Assembly (NCBI GenBank): GCA_900550785.1
Contig: URTL01000016.1
Coordinates: 1-21,540 of the forward strand
Source: an uncultured Collinsella sp.
Lineage (GTDB): Bacteria > Actinomycetota > Coriobacteriia > Coriobacteriales > Coriobacteriaceae
Length of the DNA stretch: 21,540 bases
Direction: 5' to 3'
Part shown: piece by piece, positions 13,856 through 19,722 of the stretch
Layout: each line of letters starts with the position of its first letter
Numbering within the stretch: position 1 is the first letter of the stretch
Notes under the pieces: generated by a model
What the model was told of the DNA's origin: nothing
The model's database searches: none
The model's input: only the letters and a program-made list of their open reading frames with translations
Made by a program: the position numbers and the translations under genes

Positions 13856-13928
13856 GCTGCGGCGCCGCTTGGAGGAAAAGACCGGAAACAAGGGTCCATT
13901 CCTCCAGGTGACGCCGCAGCTGTTTTGA
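13856..13928 (+). terminator. Large terminator-like hairpin after the GntR gene
   Basis: GCTGCGGCG (13856-13864)/CGCCGCAGC (13912-13920), TGGAGGAA (13870-13877)/TTCCTCCA (13899-13906) and GACC/GGTC (13880-13896) stack into one long stem, then TGTTTTGAT. It probably ends the GntR transcript. Its three-tier size is unusual for a terminator, so another structural role is possible. Confidence 0.6.
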
Positions 13929-13989
13929 TGGCTCGGTTTTTGTCGATGTGGCTCAACTGGGCGCGGTTGCCAGCCGAGTAGGCAAAGCA

Positions 13990-14078
13990 GCTCGGGGGCG
14001 TGTCGCTTCCGTCACGTTCTATCAGCATACAAGACGGTTTTGGTTCTTGTTCGTGACGGAAACGGCGCGCTTCCGAGC
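13990..14078. repeat. 27-bp inverted repeat with strand-specific wobble pairs
   Basis: Arms 13990-14016 and 14052-14078 pair over 27 positions. As plus-strand RNA only one C-A mismatch remains, because four differences become G-U pairs; as minus-strand RNA they would be mismatches. The 35-nt loop contains a further CAAGA/TCTTG stem. The bias suggests a plus-strand transcript, for example a small RNA or a 3'-UTR element. There is no gene inside. Confidence 0.65.
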
Positions 14079-14080
14079 CG

Positions 14081-14122
14081 CTTTAAAAGAAAGGGGGCGA
14101 GGTCTAGGGCACGCCCCCTTTC
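14081..14122 (-). terminator. Terminator of the KDPG aldolase gene
   Basis: GAAAGGGGGCG (14089-14099) and CGCCCCCTTTC (14112-14122) form an 11-bp perfect stem. On the minus strand it is followed by TTTTAAAG, 18 bp after the aldolase stop codon. Confidence 0.85.
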
Positions 14123-14139
14123 ACGATAGAGAGCTAAAC

Positions 14140-14781
14140 CTAGCCGCGGACCTTTTTGACGACGTCCATGGCCTCGCGGGCGATCTGCTCGACCTTGGAG
14201 AAGTCGCCGTCGGCAAACAGGGCCGGCTTGACCATCCAGGTGCCACCGCAGGCGATGATGGCGGAGGAGCTCAGGTACTCCTCGACGTTGGCGGTGCTCA
14301 CGCCGCCGGTAGGCATAAAGCGGTGACCGACAAACGGAGCTGCGAGGGCCTTGATGGTGTTCAGGCCGCCATACTGGGACGCGGGGAAGAACTTGGTGAC
14401 CTTGAGGCCCAGGTTCTCGGCTGCGGTGACCTCGGAGGGGGTCACGGTGCCGGGAAGGACAGGCAGGTCGATGTCGATGCAGTGCTTCACGACGTCCTCG
14501 TTGTAACCCGGGGAGACGATGAACTTGGCACCGGCGGCGCGGGCCTGCTCAACCTGCTCGACGGTCAGGACGGTGCCGGCACCAACGCACATCTCGGGCT
14601 CGGCCTCGGCCATAGCGGCAATGCACTCGGCAGCGCAGACGGTGCGGAAGGTGACCTCGGCGGACTTCATGCCAGCTGCCATAAGGGCGTGGGCGAGCGG
14701 AGCGGCGTCCTCGACCTTGTCGAGCACGACGACCGGCACGATACCCAGGGACTCAAGCGTGGTGTAGAACTGATCGAACAT
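14140..14781 (-). CDS. eda: 2-keto-3-deoxy-6-phosphogluconate (KDPG) aldolase
   Basis: 213-aa class I aldolase, the normal length. Visible residues are E42 and R46 in SAEVTFRT, GAGT at 67-70, the Schiff-base lysine K130 in KVTKFFPA, PTGGVS at 157-162 and a GGTWM phosphate-site motif. It cleaves KDPG to pyruvate and glyceraldehyde-3-phosphate in the cytoplasm, the last step of uronate and Entner-Doudoroff-type sugar-acid breakdown. Start at 14781 has AAAGGAA 3-4 nt upstream. The KDG kinase lies upstream on the same strand with a structured 255-bp gap, so shared transcription with separate leader control is likely. Some members also act on 4-hydroxy-2-oxoglutarate. Confidence 0.93.
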   Translation of the reverse strand: MFDQFYTTLESLGIVPVVVLDKVEDAAPLAHALMAAGMKSAEVTFRTVCAAECIAAMAEAEPEMCVGAGTVLTVEQVEQARAAGAKFIVSPGYNEDVVKHCIDIDLPVLPGTVTPSEVTAAENLGLKVTKFFPASQYGGLNTIKALAAPFVGHRFMPTGGVSTANVEEYLSSSAIIACGGTWMVKPALFADGDFSKVEQIAREAMDVVKKVRG

Positions 14782-14826
14782 AATGTTCCTTTCGATGTAT
14801 GGCGCGCATGGGCGCGTGATTGCCAA

Positions 14827-15022
14827 ATATGCTGGTCAGGAGCCGATTTTGGATTGGTTATCGGAGGCACTGCTTGGAGTCACAAGCAATTCCAAAACCG
14901 GCTGCTCGACCAGTCATGTAGGAAATGCCAGACAAAACCGGAATGGGACTGGTGGTTTTGCCCGACCGGAGGAATCGGGGAGCGGGCTGCAGAGGTATGG
15001 GTATGGGAAACTGCAGCCCGCA
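14827..15022 (-). promoter_or_regulatory. Structured leader between KDG kinase and KDPG aldolase
   Basis: An inverted repeat pairs ATGCTGGTCAGGAGCCGA (from 14829) with TCCAAAACCGGCTGCTCGAC (within about 14890-14920); full arms are about 28-30 nt with small bulges, and one difference is a G-U pair only in minus-strand RNA. Next to it, CAAAACC/GGTTTTG stems compete for the same CGGTTTTG sequence. Farther upstream in the message GCGGGCTGCAG/CTGCAGCCCGC forms an 11-bp stem near 14981-15022. It could be a regulatory leader or RNA-processing region of the aldolase message; no known riboswitch class was recognised. Confidence 0.5.
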
Positions 15023-15036
15023 GAATGGGGAACGAA

Positions 15037-16071
15037 TTAACGGGCGACGCGGGTGCCACCGTCGGCGGCTGATGCCACAGCGGCAATCTCGTCAGCAGTC
15101 ACCAGGTTGGAATCGCCCTTGATGGTGAGCTTGAGGATCGAGGCCGCAATCGCGTAGTTGACGGCGTCCTGCGGGCCAAAATCGTTGATGAGGGCATGGA
15201 CCAGGCCGGCGTTAAAAGCATCGCCGGCGGCAACGCCCTCGAGCACGTGCACGTCGTGAGCAGGGGAGAACCAGTGCTCGCCGCTCTCGGCGTCAAAGAG
15301 CATGCCCATCCAGATGGAGCGCTCGACGCAGGAGATGTTGCGAACGACCGAGGCAACCTTTTTGCAGCCGTACTTGGCGCAGATTTGACGGGCCATCTCG
15401 ACATAGGTGTCGCGCTCCTCGATGCCGTGGGCAAGGGAGCCGGAGACGCAGGTCATACCGAGGCCGGCAGGCGCATCCTCGTCGTTGGCGATGCAGATGT
15501 CAACGAGCGGCAGGAGTTCCTTCATGGTGGCCTGCGACTTCTCGGGCGACCACATCTTGCCGCGATAGTTCACGTCGCACACGGTGGTTATGCCCTTGGC
15601 GCGGCAGGCGGCGAGTGCCTCCTTGCAGGCGGCGGCCATCTCATCGGAGACGGCGGGGGTCACGCCGGAGAAGTAGAAGACATCGATGCCCTTGAGGATT
15701 TCGTCCCAGTCAAAGACGTCGCGCTTGGCCATGTTGATGGCAGAGAACTTGCGGTCGTAGACGCAACCGTTGCCGCGCTGAGAGGCACCGACCTCAAACA
15801 CATAGGAGCCAAGGCGGTCGCCCTGACGCACGACGCGCGTGGTGTCGACGTCGTAGGCCTTCAGCGAACGCAGGGCACACTCGCCCAGACGGTTGGCCGG
15901 GACAACGGAGACGTAAGCGGCCTTGTCGCCCTGGTAGGCGAGGGAAAGGGCGGTGTTGGCCTCAGCGCCGCCATAGCGGACGTCAAACTCGGTCGCCTGC
16001 TCAATACGCAGGTGATCTTTGGGCGAGAGCCTCATCATGATTTCGCCGAAGGTAAGAACCGTTTTACCCAT
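15037..16071 (-). CDS. kdgK: 2-keto-3-deoxygluconate (KDG) kinase, PfkB family
   Basis: 344-aa ribokinase/PfkB-fold protein. GGAEANTALSLA (34-45) is the N-terminal sugar-binding signature. CDVNYRGKMW (166-175) is typical of KDG kinases. EGVAAGDAFNAGL (279-290) is the C-terminal anion-hole motif with catalytic base D284; the usual GAGD reads AAGD. It phosphorylates KDG to KDPG with ATP. Start at 16071 has AAGGAG 10 nt upstream. The aldolase is next on the same strand and a LacI-type regulator is divergent upstream, giving a compact KDG module fed by both the uronate and aldonate genes at the left of the window. Confidence 0.88.
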   Translation of the reverse strand: MGKTVLTFGEIMMRLSPKDHLRIEQATEFDVRYGGAEANTALSLAYQGDKAAYVSVVPANRLGECALRSLKAYDVDTTRVVRQGDRLGSYVFEVGASQRGNGCVYDRKFSAINMAKRDVFDWDEILKGIDVFYFSGVTPAVSDEMAAACKEALAACRAKGITTVCDVNYRGKMWSPEKSQATMKELLPLVDICIANDEDAPAGLGMTCVSGSLAHGIEERDTYVEMARQICAKYGCKKVASVVRNISCVERSIWMGMLFDAESGEHWFSPAHDVHVLEGVAAGDAFNAGLVHALINDFGPQDAVNYAIAASILKLTIKGDSNLVTADEIAAVASAADGGTRVAR

Positions 16072-16114
16072 GGTCGCGCAGCTCCTTCTTACTCGTGCGT
16101 ATACCTTTGATATG

Positions 16115-16172
16115 GCGTTGGCACGGAGGTGCCAAGACGGTAGGGTACATCTTTGCACCTCCGTGCCAACGC
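16115..16172 (-). promoter_or_regulatory. 18-bp perfect hairpin in the KDG kinase leader
   Basis: GCGTTGGCACGGAGGTGC (16115-16132) is exactly mirrored at 16155-16172 with a 22-nt loop. It lies between the putative kinase transcription start and the kinase start codon. No U-tract follows in either direction, so an attenuator, mRNA stabiliser or repeat element are all possible. Confidence 0.7.
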
Positions 16173-16177
16173 TCGCC

Positions 16178-16241
16178 GAAATCGGTTTACGAAATCGGTT
16201 TCGTTTCGAGTTGTAGTATACTCACCTACAGCGTTTTGCAA
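16178..16241. promoter_or_regulatory. Divergent promoter region with LacI-type operators
   Basis: GAAATCGGTTT occurs twice, 13 bp apart (16178-16188 and 16191-16201). The second lies within a near-perfect 16-bp palindrome, ACGAAATCGGTTTCGT (16189-16204). The CG-centred AANCGNTT pattern is typical of LacI-family sites. AGTATACT (16215-16222) gives a TATACT -10 on both strands. For the kinase, a minus-strand TTGCAA at 16236-16241 is a possible -35 with a short 15-bp spacer. The operator would sit at the kinase transcription start. The divergent LacI protein is the likely repressor. Confidence 0.65.
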
Positions 16242-16306
16242 CCGAGATTTTTAAAAAAATGCCTAAAATGGCTCAGACTGCCGACAATTGGGAAACGGGG
16301 TGCGCT

Positions 16307-17329
16307 ATGGCGCAGATGAGAATCAAGGACATTGCCGCCGAGGCGGGCGTGAGTCCGGCCACGGTTTCGCGCTATCTCAATAACCGCCCCGGGCAGATGA
16401 CCGAGGAAACCCGTGCTCGCATCGCAGCGGTTATCGAGCGCACCGGCTATCGCCCGCGTGCCGCCGCGCGCAATCTGCGCAGCTCGCGCACCAACCTCAT
16501 CGGCGTGATCCTGGCCGACATCGCCAACCCGTTCTCGAGCGCCATGCTCGAAGGGCTTTCCGCCAGCGCCGCCGCGCGCGGCTGCTCGCTCATGACGGCC
16601 ATTAGTGGCAACGACTCCGCTAAGGAAGCGGAGTCGCTCACCAGACTTATCGATGCCGGCGTGGACGGCCTGGTCGTCAACACCTGCGGAGGCAATGATG
16701 AGGCGATCGCCGCTGCCGCGGGACGCTTGCCCGTTGTGCTGCTCGACCGCGATGTTGCCGACGGCGGCATCGACTTGGTGACATCTAACAACCGTGAGCT
16801 GGTCGCTGGCTTGGTAGACGAGCTCGCCGCTGCGGGCTGTGAGCGCCTGTGCATGCTCACCGAGGCAAGCGACGACAGCCCCGTGCGTCGCGAGCGCGCC
16901 AAGGCCTTTACTGACGAGCTTTCGCACCGTGGCCTTGCGGGCGAGGTTATCACCTTGGCCGACGGGGGCGCCACGGGCGTCAGCCGCCTGGACGAGACCA
17001 TCCGCGACTATGCGGGCAAAAAACTCGGCCTCATTGCCGTCAACGGCCTGGTCTTCCTGCGTCTGACCGAGGCGCTGGCGCAGCTTGGTCCCTCGCTGCC
17101 GGCGGGGCTCAAGATCGCGACGTTTGACGATTACCCCTGGAACCACGTGCTCTTTGGCGGTGTGACCACGGCCGCGCAGGACACCCTCACCATTGCCGAG
17201 CGTGTGGTCGAGCGCCTGTTCGAGCGCATCGACGTTGTTACCACCACCGTGGGCGAGGCCGCAAAGCTGGCGCCCAAGTGCATCGAGATCCCCGGCCACA
17301 TCGAACACCGCGCCTCGACCTCGCGCTAG
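16307..17329 (+). CDS. LacI-family transcriptional regulator (KdgR-like by context)
   Basis: 340-aa regulator. The helix-turn-helix and hinge are at 4-58 (IKDIAAEAGVSPATVSRYLNN...GYRPRAAARNLRS). They are followed by a periplasmic-binding-protein fold starting TNLIGVILADIANPFSSAMLEG. Start at 16307 chosen because the DNA-binding domain begins directly; the upstream ATG at 16259 would add 16 unrelated residues, and the ribosome site (GGGG) is modest. It is divergent from the KDG kinase, with two CG-centred operator copies between them, so it probably represses the kinase-aldolase unit and itself, released by KDG or a related acid. The effector is inferred. Confidence 0.88.
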   Translation: MAQMRIKDIAAEAGVSPATVSRYLNNRPGQMTEETRARIAAVIERTGYRPRAAARNLRSSRTNLIGVILADIANPFSSAMLEGLSASAAARGCSLMTAISGNDSAKEAESLTRLIDAGVDGLVVNTCGGNDEAIAAAAGRLPVVLLDRDVADGGIDLVTSNNRELVAGLVDELAAAGCERLCMLTEASDDSPVRRERAKAFTDELSHRGLAGEVITLADGGATGVSRLDETIRDYAGKKLGLIAVNGLVFLRLTEALAQLGPSLPAGLKIATFDDYPWNHVLFGGVTTAAQDTLTIAERVVERLFERIDVVTTTVGEAAKLAPKCIEIPGHIEHRASTSR

Positions 17330-17374
17330 CCGTTCGTTCGCAACTGCCTGTTCGCGCACGTTTTTTGAGCGCTT

Positions 17375-17441
17375 GATACGCTTTAACCCTGCGGAAACAT
17401 TTTTCTGCGATAGTATCTGCGATATAGACCAGTCGAAACCC
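17375..17441 (+). promoter_or_regulatory. Upstream region of the glutamine synthetase-like gene
   Basis: CTGCGATA is repeated at 17405-17412 and 17417-17424, 12 bp apart. A TATAGA at 17423-17428 could be a -10, but the -35 is poor. Two GAAAC pentamers near 17393 and 17435 resemble the b half of actinobacterial GlnR boxes. Suggestive only. Confidence 0.3.
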
Positions 17442-17463
17442 GCCCGAAAGAAAGGGGAGCGAC

Positions 17464-18801
17464 ATGAACCAGCAGAACATCGATTACGTACTCCGCTCCG
17501 TAGAGCAGCGTGACATCCGCTTTGTTCGTCTGTGGTTTGTCGACATTCTCGGCCGCCTCAAGAACTTTGCCATTAGCCCCGAGGACCTCGAGGTCGCTTT
17601 TGAGGAGGGTATTGGCTTTGACGGCTCGGCCATCGAGGGCTTTGCCACGCCCGAGGAAGCCGACATGCTGGCGTTCCCCGATGCTTCGACCTTCCAGATT
17701 CTACCGTGGCGTCCGAGCCATAACGGCGTTGCCCGCGTGTTCTGCGATGTCTGCACCCCCGACCGCAAGCCCTTCGCCGGCGACCCGCGCGATGCCCTGC
17801 GCCGCATGTTCCGCAAGGCCGAGAAGGCCGGCTACCTGCTCAATGTGGGTGCCGAGCTGGAGTATTACTACTTCCCCGACGAGCATACGCCCGAGCCGCT
17901 CGACAACGTGGGCTACTTCGATCTTTCGGTAAGCGATGCCGCTCGCGACCTGCGCCGCAACACTGTCCTCACGCTCGAGAAGATGTCCGTGCCCGTGGAG
18001 TACACCTTCCACGCCGCCGGTCGCTCGCAGCACGGCATGAGCCTGCGCCACGCCGAGGCCCTGAGCATGTCTGACGCCATCACCACGGCTAAACTCATCA
18101 TTAAGCAGCAGGCCTACGAGAGCGGCTGCCACGCCTCCTTTATGCCCAAGCCGTTGGCAGGCGAGGACGGCAGCGCTATGTTCCTGTGCCAGTCGCTATT
18201 CGACCACGACGGCAACAACGTCTTTTGGGGCGAGGATGACGAGAAGTACCATCTCTCCGATATCGCCAAGCACTACATGGCCGGCATTCTGGCACACGCG
18301 CGCGAGATCAGCGCCATCACCAACCCCACGGTCAACTCGTACAAGCGCATCACCACGGGTGGCGACTCCGTGCCGCAGTACGCCACGTGGGGCCTGCGCA
18401 ACCGCGCGAGTATGGTCCGCATTCCGGTCTACAAGCCCGGCAAGCAGCTGTCCACGCGCATCGAGCTTCGCAGCCCCGACCCCATGGCCAATCCGTACTT
18501 GGTCAACGCCGTCACGCTGGCGGCTGGACTGGACGGCATCGAGCGCAAGCTGGAGCTCCCGCCCGAGGCCACGGCCGAGACGCTCAAGCTCACCGACCGT
18601 CAGATGGTCGAGGCCGGCTACACGCCGCTGCCGCGTTCGCTCAAAGAGGCGCTCGACGTGTTTGAGGACTCGCAGTTTATGAAGGATGCCCTCGGCGAGC
18701 ACATCCACAGCTTCTTCCTCAAAAAGAAGCGCGACGAGTGGCATAAGTTCGAGTCTACGATCACCGAGTGGGAGATCAAGCACTACCTGGCGAACTCCTA
18801 A
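17464..18801 (+). CDS. Glutamine synthetase-like protein lacking several metal ligands
   Basis: 445-aa protein with the full type I alpha glutamine synthetase layout: GFDGSAIEGF (51-60), GAELEYYYF with E131/E133, SFMPKPLAGEDGSAM (225-239), NPTVNSYKR (287-295) and TRIELRSPDPMANPYL (331-346) with E334. However, the HEVAPGQHE segment reads HAAGRSQHG (183-191), so both glutamate ligands are lost. The GMHxN/H segment reads AMFLC (238-242), replacing the histidine ligand by Phe. Three of six usual metal ligands are thus absent, and ordinary glutamate-ammonia ligation is doubtful. Start at 17464 has AAAGGGGAG upstream. A GlnR-like regulator follows after 50 bp, so a nitrogen-sensing or altered-substrate role is possible. 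Confidence 0.85.
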   Translation: MNQQNIDYVLRSVEQRDIRFVRLWFVDILGRLKNFAISPEDLEVAFEEGIGFDGSAIEGFATPEEADMLAFPDASTFQILPWRPSHNGVARVFCDVCTPDRKPFAGDPRDALRRMFRKAEKAGYLLNVGAELEYYYFPDEHTPEPLDNVGYFDLSVSDAARDLRRNTVLTLEKMSVPVEYTFHAAGRSQHGMSLRHAEALSMSDAITTAKLIIKQQAYESGCHASFMPKPLAGEDGSAMFLCQSLFDHDGNNVFWGEDDEKYHLSDIAKHYMAGILAHAREISAITNPTVNSYKRITTGGDSVPQYATWGLRNRASMVRIPVYKPGKQLSTRIELRSPDPMANPYLVNAVTLAAGLDGIERKLELPPEATAETLKLTDRQMVEAGYTPLPRSLKEALDVFEDSQFMKDALGEHIHSFFLKKKRDEWHKFESTITEWEIKHYLANS

Positions 18802-18851
18802 TCACGCTGGCTTGTTCCAGTACGATTGAGCTCATTTCTTTGGAGGCCGAT

Positions 18852-19514
18852 ATGTCCGAAAAGAGTGCCCTGTTCATGGCGCGCACGACGCGCTTCCACG
18901 AGTTTGCCCGCAGCTTGACGACCACCCTGGGTGTCGAGGTGAGCCTGGCAACCCCCGATTCGCCGACTGCGGCGCACGACTTTGACCTGCTGATCCTCGA
19001 TTCCGATGGCATCCGCAGCGACCGCATCGATCAGATTGCCAAATGGCTCGACGACCGCGGCGGCGTTCCCATGCTGGTGATCGTCGACGACGAGGCGCTC
19101 GGTACCTTGCGCCTGCCCAATCACGCGCATGCCGACTTTGTATGCCCCACGGCGACGCCCAACGAGCTCAAGGCTCGCGCGCAGCGCCTGATGGGCGAGG
19201 AGGAGACCGTCACCGCCGACGATGTGCTCAACATCGATAACCTCGAGATTAACCTGGCCACCTACCAGGTGACGCTCGATAACGAGCCCATCGACCTGAC
19301 GCTGATGGAGTACTCGCTGCTGAGCTTTTTGGCGACGCACCCCAACCGCGCCTACAGCCGCGAGGTGCTGCTGCACCGCGTGTGGGGCTTTGAGTACTGC
19401 GGCGGCACGCGCACCGTCGACGTGCACATTCGACGCATCCGCTCCAAGGTGGGCCCGCAGATCGCGGCGCACATCACCACCGTCCGCGGCGTGGGCTATC
19501 TGTTTAAGGACTAG
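18852..19514 (+). CDS. GlnR-like orphan OmpR-family regulator
   Basis: 220-aa protein. The N-terminal half (1-115) is a reduced receiver-like domain: D50 stands where the phospho-acceptor would be (LLILDSDG), but the acidic pocket and the conserved Lys are not evident. The C-terminal half (125-220) is a clear OmpR/PhoB winged helix, with LTLMEYSLLSFLATHPNRAY, VWGFEYCGGTRTVDVHIRR and GVGYLF, closely like actinobacterial GlnR (GGTRTVDVHVRRLRAKLGP). Start at 18852 has TTGGAGG 5 nt upstream. Actinobacterial GlnR is an atypical, kinase-less regulator of nitrogen genes. Its position directly after a glutamine synthetase-like gene supports the same role. No sensor kinase is adjacent. Confidence 0.82.
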   Translation: MSEKSALFMARTTRFHEFARSLTTTLGVEVSLATPDSPTAAHDFDLLILDSDGIRSDRIDQIAKWLDDRGGVPMLVIVDDEALGTLRLPNHAHADFVCPTATPNELKARAQRLMGEEETVTADDVLNIDNLEINLATYQVTLDNEPIDLTLMEYSLLSFLATHPNRAYSREVLLHRVWGFEYCGGTRTVDVHIRRIRSKVGPQIAAHITTVRGVGYLFKD

Positions 19515-19518
19515 ATTT

Positions 19519-19555
19519 CCACCACAAAGGGGACAGGCACCTTTGTGGTGGTTTT
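19519..19555 (+). terminator. Terminator/REP-like palindrome after the GlnR-like gene
   Basis: CCACCACAAAGG (19519-19530) is exactly mirrored at 19540-19551 around a GGACAGGCA loop, then TTTT. It works as an intrinsic terminator. The GGGGACAGGCACC core resembles palindromes that are often dispersed in bacterial genomes with REP-associated transposases, but no second copy is in this window. Confidence 0.8.
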
Positions 19556-19669
19556 GACGCGGGTGCGGGTTCCTCTCGAATCTGCAGCAGAACTTAAGCC
19601 TTCCTAAAAGATTGCGTTCTCATACACTTGCGCCCGCATATTGGGGTACAACTCAACGTGAACAATGAT

Positions 19670-19704
19670 GGCCCGCCACATGTTTGGCGGGCCTTTGGTT
19701 ATTT
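19670..19704 (+). terminator. Terminator-like hairpin directly before the HtrA gene
   Basis: GGCCCGCCA (19670-19678) and TGGCGGGCC (19685-19693) pair perfectly over 9 bp with a 6-nt loop, followed by TTTGGTTATTT. It ends about 20 bp before the HtrA start codon, with the ribosome site just beyond. No gene ends just upstream, so it may be an attenuator of HtrA or the end of a short untranslated transcript. Confidence 0.7.
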
Positions 19705-19722
19705 GACGAAAGGATCGCAGCT

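Noticed and set aside
13856..13928. T-box or other known riboswitch
   Set aside because: It lacks the conserved T-box core and no aminoacyl or metabolite gene follows on that strand; a large terminator fits better.
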